A DNA stretch of 64,000 nucleotides from PNON01 sp963757065 (GTDB taxonomy: Bacteria > Chloroflexota > Anaerolineae > Anaerolineales > Anaerolineaceae): contig CAVWQC010000007.1 in NCBI GenBank assembly GCA_963757065.1, positions 124,001 to 188,000 of the forward strand, read 5' to 3'. Shown piece after piece: positions 1 to 9,800 of this stretch; position 1 is the first letter of the stretch; every line of letters begins with the position of its first letter. The translations under genes were made by a program, and so were the position numbers. Below the pieces are notes generated by a model. The model saw only the letters and a program-made list of their open reading frames with translations, was not told the DNA's origin and searched no databases.

Positions 1-256
1 CATGGGGGGAATTCTGGAACTCTGATACCGTGGTCGTTATCTGATCATGCAAGTCGTTAAAACCCATGGTCGAAATGGCAGCGAGCAATGCCTGCTTATC
101 TTTAAAATGGGAATATGGTGCTGAGTGGCTGACTCCGGCAGCCCGGGCTGCGCTGCGCAAGGTAAGTGCATTCACTCCCTCTTCCCTGAGGATTTTCATT
201 CCCGCCTCTATCAGCGCTTGTTTCAGATCCCCGTGATGGTATTTTTCTTTTTCCAT
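1..256 (-). CDS. TetR-family transcriptional regulator, N-terminal part (cut by window edge)
   Basis: Reading the minus strand from an ATG at 256 gives about 85 codons beginning MEKEKYHHGDLKQAL, followed by a TetR helix-turn-helix (LTLRSAARAAGVS, then APYSHFKDKQALLAAI) at residues 28-58. The YHHGDLK start is typical of a common TetR subgroup. The ligand-binding domain lies outside the window. The gene diverges from the aldolase operon that starts at 339, and a perfect palindrome in the shared region (275-295) is its likely operator. Repression of the operon and autoregulation are inferred from that geometry. Confidence 0.85.
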   Translation of the reverse strand, partial: MEKEKYHHGDLKQALIEAGMKILREEGVNALTLRSAARAAGVSHSAPYSHFKDKQALLAAISTMGFNDLHDQITTTVSEFQNSPH

Positions 257-274
257 GTCAATATCATACAGATT

Positions 275-295
275 AATCTTGACAGTGTCAAGATT
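275..295. promoter_or_regulatory. Palindromic operator, probable TetR binding site
   Basis: Perfect inverted repeat with 10-bp arms AATCTTGACA and TGTCAAGATT around a central G. It lies between the divergent TetR gene and the aldolase operon and covers the -35 box of the operon promoter, so a bound dimer would block RNA polymerase. Confidence 0.75.
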
Positions 296-307
296 ATTTC
301 CTATACT
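279..307 (+). promoter_or_regulatory. Sigma-70-type promoter of the aldolase operon
   Basis: TTGACA at 279-284 (consensus -35) and TATACT at 302-307 (-10) are separated by 17 bp. The operator at 275-295 overlaps the -35 box. The start codon of the first gene is at 339, behind a GGAGG at 327-331. Confidence 0.75.
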
Positions 308-338
308 ATAGCTACATTTGATGCATGGAGGAAAACAA

Positions 339-1028
339 ATGAGCGACTATTTGCCCTATTGCCAGTTGATTGTGGATACTTCCAAAGATCTCACGGGGAA
401 AGGATTCCTGAGCGCAACCGGTGGAAATTTATCAGTACGCATTCCGGCAGAAAAGGCAATCGCCATCACCCCATCCAATTATGATTATATGAAAATGATC
501 CCAGCGGATATCTGCGTCCTTGATTTGGAATTGAATCCACTTGCAGGGGAGCGCCAACCTTCTGTGGAAAGCGCCATGCATGCGGCGATCTATAAGGTCC
601 GTCCGGATGTGAATGCCATCATCCATACCCACCAGGTTTACCCCAGCACCCTGGCACTTATCGGTATGCCGATCCCGGCGCTGTTCGATGAGCAGGTGCG
701 TTTTCTCGGACGTTCCGTGGAGATCATCCCTTACGCACCGTCAGGCACCGGTATGTTGATGAATACAGTCGCAAAGCATGTAAAAAACCACAATAATGCC
801 TACATCATGGCCAATCACGGAGCGCTGTTATTTGGGGGTGATATGGAACGTGCGGTTCATAATGTTTCCGTATTGGAAAAATGTGCCCTTGCTTATCTGC
901 TTACATTATGCACTGAGCATAAGGCCAGCCGAATTCCTCTTGTTATTCGGGAGGTGGCTTTCGCTAAGCTGCGCAAGGACCAGAAGAAATATGAAAAAGA
1001 TAAATTGATACCTCTTCATGGTACATGA
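339..1028 (+). CDS. Class II aldolase/adducin family protein (L-fuculose-phosphate aldolase-like)
   Basis: 229 aa, the full length of a FucA/AraD-type protein. Metal-site motifs are visible: a Glu in PSVESAMHAA, the IHTHQ pair of histidines and the later ANHGALLFG histidine. Such enzymes are Zn-dependent and cleave or epimerise a phosphorylated keto-sugar to give dihydroxyacetone phosphate and an aldehyde, or act as decarboxylases. The ATG at 339 is chosen because GGAGG lies 7 bases upstream; in-frame upstream starts have no ribosome site. It is the first gene of a TetR-controlled operon with an aminotransferase, FGGY kinase and MFS transporter, which points to breakdown of an imported sugar or amino-sugar. 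The substrate is unknown. Confidence 0.88.
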   Translation: MSDYLPYCQLIVDTSKDLTGKGFLSATGGNLSVRIPAEKAIAITPSNYDYMKMIPADICVLDLELNPLAGERQPSVESAMHAAIYKVRPDVNAIIHTHQVYPSTLALIGMPIPALFDEQVRFLGRSVEIIPYAPSGTGMLMNTVAKHVKNHNNAYIMANHGALLFGGDMERAVHNVSVLEKCALAYLLTLCTEHKASRIPLVIREVAFAKLRKDQKKYEKDKLIPLHGT

Positions 1029-1061
1029 TCGAAACAGAATTAGATTTTAGGAGTTGAAACA

Positions 1062-2509
1062 ATGGAAACCGGTGCTTACGCGATCTCAAAATACCCCGAT
1101 GTGGTTGATATATACAACCGCCTTGAAGCGCTCATTTCTCAACCTCTGCGTCCCATCCGCAGGGAAAAGATGCAGGATGTGCTGAAATTATTTCGAAAAA
1201 CAATGTGAAAAATCCAAAGGTTTGAACGACGAAGCAAAGCAGATCATCCCCGGAGGAGTACAGCACAACCTGGCGTTCAATTATCCTTTTCCCATTGCCA
1301 TGGAAAGAGCTGACGGTGCGTATTTGTGGGATGCAGACGGAAACCAGTATATCGATTTCCTGCAGGCGGGCGGCCCAACCGTGCTCGGCAGTAATTACAA
1401 ACCGGTACGCGACAAGGTGATCGAAATGCTGCAATCCTGCGGTCCGGTCACCGGGCTGTTCCATGAATACGAATTGAAGCTTGCGCAGCTTGTCAGGCGT
1501 TACATGCCAGCCAATGAAATGTTCCGCATGCTTGGTTCAGGCACCGAGTCTGTGATGGCAGCAATACGTGCCGCCCGGGCATATACCCGGCATGCCAAGA
1601 TCATCAAAGTTGGCGGGGCCTACCATGGCTGGAGCGATCAGATGGTGTACGGTCTGCATATTCCCGGAACAGGCCGGTTGGAGGCAAAAGGCATCCCCTG
1701 GGGAGCCAGCCTCAATACCCAGGAGTTCTATCCCAATTCACTGGCAGCATTGAAACGCCAGTTGATCTTCAACCGCTTGATAGGTGGGACTGCCGCTGTG
1801 ATCGTAGAACCGATGGGACCGGAGAGCGGCACCCGGCCGGTTGCATTTGATTTCAATCAGAAAGTGCGCGAGTTGTGTGATGAGTTTGGTGCGCTGCTCA
1901 TATTTGATGAGGTTGTGACCGGATTCAGGATGGGCATGGGCGGTGCACAAGGTTATTTTGGGATCAAACCGGATTTGACGATTTTTGGAAAATGCATCAC
2001 GGGCGGGTATCCCATGGCAGGCGGCGTCGGCGGACGGACAGACGTGATCATGCGCTTTGCAGCAGGAATTGGTGGTACTGGTGAGCGAGCATATATTGGC
2101 GGTACATTATCCGCCAATCCGCTTTCCTGTGTGGCGGGGTATCATGCTTTACTCGAGATGGAACGCACCAATGCCCCGGTTATCGCCGGGCAGGCAGGGG
2201 ACAGGCTGACAGCAGGCTTGCAAGCCATCATCACGAAACACAATCTGCCGTTCGTGGTCTATAACCAGGGCAGTATCGTTCACCTGGAAACGTCCGGAGT
2301 GATGCTGCTTGATCTGCACCATCCCCTGACGGTTGGCGAAGGAATTAAAACCGCGCAAACATATGATGGAAGAGATGGGGGCGGCTTATATGGCGAACGG
2401 GTTGGTGACTCTAGCCGGGAGCCGCATGTATACCAGCATGGCAGATACGGATGAAGTAATTGATGACGCCCTGGCGCGTTTTGAAAATGTTTTAACCAGT
2501 GTTGAATAA
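1062..2509 (+). CDS. Class III PLP aminotransferase, glutamate-1-semialdehyde aminomutase-like (two frameshifts)
   Basis: Three consecutive frames together give a complete protein of about 480 aa. The N-terminus (METGAYAISKYPDVV) is in one frame to about 1183. The core, from YFEKQCEKSKGLNDEAKQ, continues in a second frame to about 2330. The C-terminus (KHMMEEMGAAYMANGLVT to LTSVE) is in a third frame ending at 2509. The core has the PLP-fold motif FDEVVTGFR and the lysine segment FGKCITGGYP. Family similarity resumes exactly where each frame opens, so these are two small indels, by error or recent decay. It probably deaminates or transaminates an intermediate of the surrounding sugar pathway. 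Confidence 0.8.
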
Positions 2510-2555
2510 TTATGACCAGATGGGTTGTTGAAGTAACCCGACAAGGCAGGTGGTT

Positions 2556-4136
2556 ATGGCTCAAACCAATGAACCAGTGATCCTCTCAATAGACCTGGGC
2601 ACCTCCGGATTAAAGGCGGCGTTGATCACCATCCAGGGAAGGGTATTGGGTTGGCAGTCAGAACCCATCCAGCTTTACCTGACTGCCGATGGTGGAGTGG
2701 AGCAATCACCCGAAGAATGGTGGCAGGCGTTCATTATTTGTACCCGAAAACTACTGGCAGAAGGCGTGGTTTCACCCTCTTCCATAATCGCCATCTGCTG
2801 TTCGACCCAGGGAGAAGGCACGATCCCGGTGGACAGGGAAGGCAAGGCTTTGATGAACTGTGTCCTATGGATGGACATGCGTGGGAAGCCTGACCTGATC
2901 AACCAATTCAAAGGATTGGTTAATATCAGCGGGATGAGTGCTTTAAAAGTCCTTAACTGGATCAAATTGACCGGCGGGATGCCATCTGCCAGCGGGAAGG
3001 ATCCTGCAGCGCATATGCTATTTATCCGCAACCACTACCCTGATGTTTATGCCAAAACCTATAAATTCCTGAACGTATTGGATTACCTCAACCTGCGCCT
3101 GACCGGTGTTTTTACTGCTACATATGATTCCATCCTAACCTCGTGGGTGACCGATAACCGTGACCCGGATAACATTCATTACGATCCGGGATTGGTGCAA
3201 TCGAGCGGAGTGGATGGGGATAAATTCCCCGAGATCGTCCCATGTACTGCAATTCTGGGTACTTTAAAGGCTGAGGTTGCAGAGGTGCTGGGTCTAGCTC
3301 CAACTGTCAAAGTGGTCGCAGGTGCAATCGATAATACCGCGGCAGCCATCGGTGCCGGGGCAGTGGAGGATTACCTTCCGCATTTGTATATCGGAACCTC
3401 TTCATGGATCACTGCGCATGTCCCATTCAAGAAAACGGACATCGGCTCTTCCATGGCTTCGCTTCCATGTGCTGTACCCGGACGGTATATGCTCACCGCG
3501 TTGCAGGCTACGGCGGGCGGAAATCTCAACTTCCTGCGGGACAAAATCATCTACAACAAAGATGAATTGCTGCAGGAAGCCGAGGTTCCGGACATATTCA
3601 AGTATCTTGACCAAATTGCAGCACGAGTGCCTCCGGGAGCGAATGGTGTCATTTATACGCCCTGGATCTGGGGAGAGCGTGCCCCGGTGGAAGATAATAA
3701 TCTGCGGGCAGGGCTTTACAATCTTTCCCTGAATAATTCACGCGAAGATATCATCCGCGCTTTTCTTGAGGGGATTGCCTTAAATACGCGCTGGCTGCTT
3801 CAGCCGGTCAAGAAATTCCTCAAACGCGACGTTGATAAGATCCATATAGTTGGTGGCGGAGCGCAGTCGGACATTTGGTGCCAAATCTTTGCGGATGTGA
3901 TGGGGGTTTGCATCAAACAGGTGGAGGATCCGGTTTATGCCAATGCGCGTGGAGCCGCCTGGATAGGTGCGGTCGGATTGAAAGAGATCCATTTTACGGA
4001 TATCCCGGCCATGGTGAAATTTAAACAAACATATTTACCAATTGAAAAGAACCGATCGCTTTATGATCAACGATATGAGCAATTTCTGATGATCTATCAC
4101 CAGATGAAAAACGTCTATCACCGGATGAATGGCTAG
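2556..4136 (+). CDS. FGGY-family carbohydrate kinase (xylulokinase-like)
   Basis: 526 aa with the FGGY N-terminal phosphate motif SIDLGTSGLKAAL, a central GAIDNTAAAIGAG segment and the C-terminal ATP-site motif IHIVGGGAQSDIW. Family members phosphorylate sugars or polyols with ATP. The start at 2556 follows an AGG-rich site; a GTG six bases earlier is possible. It lies 46 bp downstream of the aminotransferase. In a FucA-like/FGGY pair, the kinase usually makes the keto-sugar phosphate cleaved by the aldolase. Which sugar is used cannot be read from the sequence. Confidence 0.88.
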   Translation: MAQTNEPVILSIDLGTSGLKAALITIQGRVLGWQSEPIQLYLTADGGVEQSPEEWWQAFIICTRKLLAEGVVSPSSIIAICCSTQGEGTIPVDREGKALMNCVLWMDMRGKPDLINQFKGLVNISGMSALKVLNWIKLTGGMPSASGKDPAAHMLFIRNHYPDVYAKTYKFLNVLDYLNLRLTGVFTATYDSILTSWVTDNRDPDNIHYDPGLVQSSGVDGDKFPEIVPCTAILGTLKAEVAEVLGLAPTVKVVAGAIDNTAAAIGAGAVEDYLPHLYIGTSSWITAHVPFKKTDIGSSMASLPCAVPGRYMLTALQATAGGNLNFLRDKIIYNKDELLQEAEVPDIFKYLDQIAARVPPGANGVIYTPWIWGERAPVEDNNLRAGLYNLSLNNSREDIIRAFLEGIALNTRWLLQPVKKFLKRDVDKIHIVGGGAQSDIWCQIFADVMGVCIKQVEDPVYANARGAAWIGAVGLKEIHFTDIPAMVKFKQTYLPIEKNRSLYDQRYEQFLMIYHQMKNVYHRMNG

Positions 4137-4179
4137 TAAAAGAATAAAAACTTGCTGCAAAACAAGGAAGGGATGACCT

Positions 4180-5391
4180 ATGGCTGAAAGATCCTATCGA
4201 CTGTACCCTTACCGCTGGGTGGTTCTGGCGGTGTTCATGCTCATCAATCTCACCATCCAGATCTTATGGATATCTTACGCGCCGATCACTGGATTGGCCG
4301 CCAAATTCTATGGTGTTACCGACCTGAACATCGGACTGCTGGCAATGGTTTATATGATGGCGTTCATACCACTGTCCATCCCTGTCTCGTGGGCGATCGA
4401 TACCTATGGATTCAGGCGCACTGTGAGCATCGGGGCAGTGTTGATGGGAATATTTGGGGTGGTACGCGGCCTGGCTGGAGCAGATTATTCACTGGTGCTG
4501 ATCAGTACGATCGGGATTGCGATTGCGCAGCCATTTTTACTCAATGCCTGGACCAAGGTGCCGGCACAGTGGTTCAGCATCGAGGAACGCGCAACAGCGG
4601 TTGGCCTGGTCACTCTTTCCAACCTGGTGGGAACTATCTTTGGTATGATCCTTCCACCGATCCTGATCGAAAGCATGTCCATCCCTCAATCACAGCTATT
4701 CTATGGTGGAGCCGCTGCATTTTCGGCGGTCCTCTTCCTGATCTTTGCTCGGGAAAAACCAGCCACACCGCCCTGCCCGGATGGAATGGAAGTCCGCGCT
4801 TTGATGCTGGATGGTTTGAAACACGCTCTCAAGGTGAAGGAATTCTGGATCTACCTGGTTGTATCTTTCATCGGCATGGGAGTCTTCAATGGTGTGACAA
4901 CCTGGGTCGAGAATATCATCCGTCCGCGTGGATTCACCCCAGCGGATGCCGGTACGCTCGGCGCGCTTATGTTAGGCGGCGGTGTACTGGGGGCTGTGAT
5001 CATCCCAATCTTCTCAGATAAACAGCATAAACGCCAAAAATATATATTATTGGGATTCCTGCTAGCCATTCCGGGGTTGATCGGGTTAACCTTTGCCCAG
5101 TCAGCCTGGCTGCTATATGCTTCGGCGTTTTCGATGGGATTCTTCCTGATCAGTGCGAATCCGATCGGCATGCAGTATTCCGCAGAGATCACTCACCCCA
5201 CTCCGGAAGGCACTTCCAATGGATTGATCCAGTTATTCGGGCAGGCGTCGGTGGTTTTCGTTTACGTCATGGAAGCGCTCAAGATGCAAAATGGTGCTTT
5301 CACACCTGCACTGTTGCTGGCAGTGGGGTTGATGGTGGTCAGTGTATTGTTGATCACCAGGATGAAAGATCCACGGACTCAGCAAAAATGA
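4180..5391 (+). CDS. MFS transporter
   Basis: 403 aa, very hydrophobic with about 12 membrane spans, a Pro/Arg-rich loop after span 6 (REKPATPP) and a basic loop SDKQHKRQK near span 8. It starts 43 bp after the kinase behind AAGGAAGGGATGACCT, so it is the last gene of the TetR-controlled operon. It is likely the importer for the substrate of the upstream kinase and aldolase. A hairpin at 5492-5515 follows. Confidence 0.88.
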   Translation: MAERSYRLYPYRWVVLAVFMLINLTIQILWISYAPITGLAAKFYGVTDLNIGLLAMVYMMAFIPLSIPVSWAIDTYGFRRTVSIGAVLMGIFGVVRGLAGADYSLVLISTIGIAIAQPFLLNAWTKVPAQWFSIEERATAVGLVTLSNLVGTIFGMILPPILIESMSIPQSQLFYGGAAAFSAVLFLIFAREKPATPPCPDGMEVRALMLDGLKHALKVKEFWIYLVVSFIGMGVFNGVTTWVENIIRPRGFTPADAGTLGALMLGGGVLGAVIIPIFSDKQHKRQKYILLGFLLAIPGLIGLTFAQSAWLLYASAFSMGFFLISANPIGMQYSAEITHPTPEGTSNGLIQLFGQASVVFVYVMEALKMQNGAFTPALLLAVGLMVVSVLLITRMKDPRTQQK

Positions 5392-5491
5392 ATGGGTTAT
5401 TAATTAAGAGATTCCCGTTTTCGATTTCGCCTGAGCAGATCTTACAGGTTAGTATTTCGGCCTGAGGTCAAACCTGGTTATTAACTGAAAA

Positions 5492-5515
5492 GGTGCATTC
5501 AGTAGAGAATGCACC
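5492..5515. terminator. Hairpin between convergent genes
   Basis: Perfect 9-bp stem GGTGCATTC/GAATGCACC with a 6-base loop, between the convergent MFS gene and the DUF1801 gene. On the minus strand it is followed by TTTTC. The stem resembles the GGTGCGTT..AACGCACC hairpins that close some R repeats further right. Confidence 0.55.
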
Positions 5516-5561
5516 TAATTAATCATTCGGCAATCAACAACATTGGCTCATTATTTGGAAA

Positions 5562-5945
5562 TCACTTTGGGTTTGGACCACAGATCACACCCGGAGCTTT
5601 CAGTGTTTCCTTTAACATCATCTCAACCACCCTGAAATCTATCTTTTCAGGCTTGGAATAACGGATGCAACCCTTACCCAAGCTTACCCCTTTGCCTTTG
5701 AGTAGATTCCGAAAGGCATTCATAACTTCTGTTCTGAGGAAATATAACCCGATGAAATGCTTTTGGCTTGCAAATCCCACTTCCACTTCGCCATTTCGCG
5801 AATAACATGGCCCGCCATAGCGCATTGATTCTTCAAAACCTGTGAGGGTGGAACGGCACAGGTCACACAGTTTGGAAAGCGCAGCCTTTCTTTCAGTGGG
5901 AACCTCTTCGAGATAATCACTTACATTTTTTGCGGAGCTTTGCAT
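5562..5945 (-). CDS. DUF1801 domain protein
   Basis: 127 aa with the DUF1801 core: VSDYLEEVPTERKAAL, then ESMRYGGPCYSRNGEVEVGFASQKHFIGLYFL and a basic RYSKPEKIDF stretch. Members are small cytosolic proteins of unknown biochemical role, common in accessory regions. The ATG at 5945 has GAGG seven bases upstream. Several similar small proteins (DUF1801, YdeI, DUF4287) occur later in the window. Confidence 0.8.
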   Translation of the reverse strand: MQSSAKNVSDYLEEVPTERKAALSKLCDLCRSTLTGFEESMRYGGPCYSRNGEVEVGFASQKHFIGLYFLRTEVMNAFRNLLKGKGVSLGKGCIRYSKPEKIDFRVVEMMLKETLKAPGVICGPNPK

Positions 5946-6065
5946 GGTGACCTCAAGAATATGATCCAGTAAATGGTACTTGTGTCACAATTATACAAAA
6001 TCCCGGTAGATTAAAAATTTGCTGTATAACCAATCGGATTTTTACCCTTAACTTAGTCCACGTAT

Positions 6066-6106
6066 ATTTGCCGGCCGGTTAGCGCTTGCGGGGACACTAA
6101 TGCAGT
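6066..6106 (-). repeat. R-repeat core relic R0
   Basis: GCCGGCCGG...CTTGCGGGG resembles the core of R4 (CCAACCGG...CTTGCGGG) and more weakly the DUF35 3' end. It lies just downstream of the minus-strand PHP gene, the usual position for R units. Short and judged by eye. Confidence 0.35.
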
Positions 6107-6138
6107 CAAGGTTAGCTTTGAACCGACAATAAGGCAGT

Positions 6139-7039
6139 TCACTTCACCTGGATGCCTACCCGTTCCAAAAGACTGCGACTCAATTCAGCCCGATATTTGA
6201 CAGGTGGTTTCTCAGGACGATGTGAGTCTGAACCCGAGCTGATCAGTAGGTGGTGTTTTTGGGCATATTCCAGATACATGGCTATCTGTTTCTGCTGAAT
6301 GTTTCGGTTGGTAGACTTCCAGGCCGTCAATTGGAATATCCTGGCGGAGTTTATCCAACATTTGAACATCATAGGTCACAAACCCGTCTTTGTGCCCGGG
6401 GTGAGCGATAAGGCACACTGCTCCGGATTGGTGAGCGGCATCCACTACCGCAGCCAAATCGTTCACCTCCAACTTGCAGCCCGAATCCAAAAGGATCCTC
6501 CCCACAGATGGTTGACCAGTTCCATAGCCATGTCTCGATAAGAGGTCTGCCAGTGCAAAGGGCTGCTGTGGGCTGGGTTGCTCCAGGATGGCTGCTAATG
6601 CATCAGGTGCTTGCGGAAATGAGTACCCTTTCTGCAGCAGGTTCTTAAAGACTTCCCTGGTGTTATCCTTTTGGCGGTTCACCAGGTCCCGGGCTATGTC
6701 ATCCAAGGCATTTGGCAATGGACCAAACCCATAGCAGAGCAGGTCGGTCATATTTTCCTGTCCCGATAATTCGTCTATCCCGGACATTTCGTCTTTCCAC
6801 ACAGTGGACATTTCGACACCTACGAGCACAGGCAGGTGTTTTTCCAGAGCCATTTGTTGAATTGCAGCAACCGTATCCGCACGATCATGATCTGTGATAG
6901 CCACCAGTTCAAACTGTTCCCGCACAAGATAATCCAATAACTGCTCTGGTGCCCAGGTGCCGTCACTGTAGGTGGTGTGAAGATGTAGGTCAATGGCGTC
7001 ATCAGAAGCGAGAAGGAGACCGGTCGTAGATAAGTTCAT
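6139..7039 (-). CDS. PHP-domain metal-dependent phosphoesterase (one frameshift)
   Basis: About 300 aa once two frames are joined near 6287-6295. It carries the PHP signature residues DLHLHTTYSDG, AITDHD, GVEMS, LIAHPGH and, only in the second frame, SGSDSH, which supplies the final metal ligands. Relatives hydrolyse nucleoside bisphosphates or short RNA ends. The ATG at 7039 has AAAGGA seven bases upstream; an earlier in-frame ATG at 7063 lacks a site. Because catalytic residues lie beyond the break, a recent indel or sequencing error is likely. Confidence 0.8.
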
Positions 7040-7111
7040 AAACAAATCCTTTCCTGTTGTCATCTCAGTACGCTGAACTTCACCATAAGCTAAATCAACT
7101 CCGTTAACCGT

Positions 7112-7719
7112 TTAGCTCGGTTCCCGGACCATGCACCAAATTGAAAGATCGAATTTTGGAAATTTACCGGTGTGAACCAGGGAAAAGCCCTGTCTTTGAT
7201 AATACGCGACGTTATTTTCGTCGTGTGTTTCCAGGTAAATCGGACTTTTGTTCTAGCATCGGCTTTTTCGATAAGAGGTTTTAACAGGGCGGTTCCTATA
7301 CCTTTTCGTTTCTGACTGGGATCGACCGTTAATCCCCATAAATAATAATGGGGACGATCACCCATTATCATTTCATGTGTATCGGCTACGAATTTTTCGC
7401 ATTCCTGTGACCGTTGATAATCCCGATATCCCAGGAGCAGTGGTGTAAGTAAAAAACCATTTTGAATATATTCACTCTGTGAGATCTTAGTGTGACCGGG
7501 AGGCAACGTAAAGATCACTCCTGAGATCTCTGGAGTAGTACACACTTCTCCATAACGCAGTGCGCAGTTCAGCACGTTTCCCAGGTACCAGGGCAGCACA
7601 CGAGCCCGCTTTTTGGGGTCAGGAAAATAGAAAGTGAACATTGGGTAATCAAAAAAAGCTGCTGCAACAATTTCCGCTGCTCTTTTCTTATATTTGGGAT
7701 CCAATTTAATAATTTCCAT
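7112..7719 (-). CDS. GNAT-family N-acetyltransferase (one frameshift)
   Basis: About 202 aa when joined across a break at 7244-7248, in a run of four T (AAAA on the coding strand). The acetyl-CoA loop (PSQKRKGIGTALLKPL) is in the first frame. The second frame gives the expected GNAT C-terminus, YLETHDENNVAYYQRQGF and ending MVREPS at 7112. The acyl acceptor is unknown. The single-base shift in a homopolymer looks like a sequencing indel. Confidence 0.75.
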
Positions 7720-7829
7720 TAAGCTACCCTTTGCAGTCCGGTTATAAAAATAAAGTTTTTCCTTTGATGATTTATTTTATTATGATTTTGGCGCATTCAA
7801 CCACTTCCATGAACACACCCAGCCAATCA

Positions 7830-8318
7830 TTATGGTCGATATCCATCACGAAGTAAGGCAAGTTCATCGGGACGGCATTGCTGCCAGAGAGCCATGCTCT
7901 CTTCCGCAAGAACCCCGCCGACGTAGTTGTGGATATGTCTTTTTACATGAGGCATTTCCAACATAGGCAATGGATTAATCCAGCGGTCAGCCAGCGCAAA
8001 AACGACATGATTCACTACGTCACTCATCACAATTGCCCCCAGACACATTTCGCACGGTTCAAGAGTTGTATAGATGACCCCATTATCGTGTGGGTAATCA
8101 TAGAGGCTTTCTGCGGTCATGAGGAGGGCATTCAACTCAGCATGAGCAAGGCGACTATGCTTTCCCTGATGTTCTGCCCGTCCTCGTCCCACGATCTGGC
8201 CTTTGTGGACAATTACTGCACCAATAGGGCGTTCCCCGGCTTGCATGGCTAAGGCTGCCTCTAAAAGTGCCTCGCGCATATAAAACTTATGATCAAGTGC
8301 GTTGAATTCGAAAGTCAT
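7830..8318 (-). CDS. Nucleoside/tRNA-adenosine deaminase-like protein
   Basis: 162 aa with the cytidine-deaminase fold zinc motif: HAE (AHAELNAL) followed by PCEMC (TTLEPCEMCLGAI). The spacing fits nucleoside deaminases of the TadA/guanine deaminase group. These hydrolytically deaminate a base using a Zn-bound water activated by the Glu. The closing segment differs from classical TadA, so a free nucleoside or base substrate is plausible. The ATG at 8318 lies 8 bases after AAGG. Confidence 0.85.
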   Translation of the reverse strand: MTFEFNALDHKFYMREALLEAALAMQAGERPIGAVIVHKGQIVGRGRAEHQGKHSRLAHAELNALLMTAESLYDYPHDNGVIYTTLEPCEMCLGAIVMSDVVNHVVFALADRWINPLPMLEMPHVKRHIHNYVGGVLAEESMALWQQCRPDELALLRDGYRP

Positions 8319-8512
8319 GCATGGTACCTTTCATCAACAGTGTTGTGGTTATTAATTATACCGATTAAAGTTTGCCGGGATTGTGTTACTCAACCAGCAT
8401 GGAGGCAATCAGATTAAACTGTGATTTGACTGCGCCATTCGAGTTTTTAATATTCAGTATGTTGTAGACTATAAAACATCCAGACCGGACCGGGTCATCA
8501 TGCCGGCATCAA

Positions 8513-8802
8513 TTAAGCTTGGATGCGCTTACGTTGGTCAGATGCTGTTCCCCTCTTCTTCCGCGGTGTGAATTTCTGCAGATAAGACTTCTCATCATAA
8601 CTGCGCCGGCTGCTTTCGCTCAAACCAAAGCACAAGCCTTCATCCAATAACTGGTCAAAAGTAATGGATGGAATTACTGAAGTTTTCTTGAAAATACGTA
8701 CCCAAACACCCATAGAGATGGAATGCTGATCCATCAGCCAGCATCTCAGTTCGATCCGGGTTTTAACTCAACGATCGGCAATTCATCGATTTGCGTTGTC
8801 AT
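8513..8802 (-). CDS. YdeI/OmpD-associated-type small protein (frameshifted)
   Basis: From an ATG at 8802 the frame reads MTTQIDELPIVELK. After a shift at about 8751-8765 it continues LRCWLMDQHSISMGVWVRIFKK to FTPRKKRGTASDQRKR, the usual core of the YdeI family (DELLDEGLCFG, RRSYDEKSYLQKFTPR). The C-terminus stops early at 8513, so the protein is short for the family. Function is unknown; some relatives are annotated as bacteriocin-protection proteins. Confidence 0.6.
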
Positions 8803-8833
8803 CGCGGCGCAGTACTCCAGTATCGTTAATTGA

Positions 8834-9249
8834 TCATTCAAAGATCATGATCGGTATGTGTCTGGTTGTCATCTTCTGATAATCCAGATAAGGTGGGTGA
8901 TGTTCGGTCGCGAAATTTCCACAGCTGATCATATTCCTCCCCCTGAGCTTCACGGGCAGTCACCGATAACACCTTGCCTTTTACCTCCAAGCTTTGCTTG
9001 CGGATGCTGCTTGAGATTGAGGTACCAATCTGCCTGTCTTTCTTTGCCCCAGTTCGACGCCACGATCAAATAATGATCCTCGTAATCGAAATATGCAATC
9101 GGAATTGCCCGGTCCTGACCAGATTTGCGTCCGATGGTGTGCAGAAGCAGGATGGTCTGTGTTCCCAGCTTACTGCCGATCCGTCCATGGCTGAGTCTCA
9201 AGAGAAACGCATTGATCGCCATAAACCATTTTATGAATAGGTCTTTCAT
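8834..9249 (-). CDS. Deazaflavin-dependent nitroreductase family protein (DUF385-like, two frameshifts)
   Basis: The N-terminus (FLLRLSHGRIGSKLG, HTIGRKSGQDRAIPIAYF) is typical of the F420-dependent nitroreductase/DUF385 split-barrel family. After shifts near 8979-8990 and 8908-8918 the reading continues EVKGKVLSVTAREAQGEEYD and ATEHHPPYLDYQKMTTR, ending PIMIFE at 8834, the expected family C-terminus. About 138 aa when repaired. Members bind F420 or related flavins, or act on lipids; the substrate here is unknown. Confidence 0.7.
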
Positions 9250-9431
9250 TTGATCAATTTATCCAATTTCCACCATTTAAATAGTTTGAATTATGTTAGC
9301 TGTCCAATTGTTATCAGTATATACCTGATCATTGCAATCCATCATTTATCCCACTTCAATACTTGAATTAATCAGGCGTTGCCACCCACGTATTAAAGGA
9401 AGATCACATTCTGTGAGTTCTCTACAACCGA

Positions 9432-9800
9432 TTAATTAAATTGTGTTTGACTACGGCCAATTATTCCCAGGTGGGTATTGTTAAAGGAGTCACTGTACTT
9501 GAGGCCGTATCCCAATACCCTATCAAGACTGGAGTGACCAAGGAACATGACACCAAAAAGAGAAATAATGGGGAAATGTAATAGACTTCCAGCTGCAAAT
9601 AAGCCAAGGGCTATTGCTTTATGGTGGATCAGGTTATATGTAATTGCTCCGAAACGCGGGCTGATAAGATAGCCTAACATTGAAAGATCAGGGGCAAAAA
9701 AGAACAGTGGATAAAACCACCACGGATAAGGTAATAAAGAGAACAAGTAGATTGAAAAGAGGAACTCCCCAATTTCTTCCAATCGAATTAGTGTTTTCAT
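9432..9800 (-). CDS. DUF4260 membrane protein
   Basis: 122 aa with about four membrane spans and the DUF4260 features LSMLGYLISPRFGAITYNLIHHKA and GHSSLDRVLGYGLKY. Role unknown. The ATG at 9800 sits 7 bases after AAGGA; a TTG one codon earlier is less well placed. Confidence 0.75.
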   Translation of the reverse strand: MKTLIRLEEIGEFLFSIYLFSLLPYPWWFYPLFFFAPDLSMLGYLISPRFGAITYNLIHHKAIALGLFAAGSLLHFPIISLFGVMFLGHSSLDRVLGYGLKYSDSFNNTHLGIIGRSQTQFN

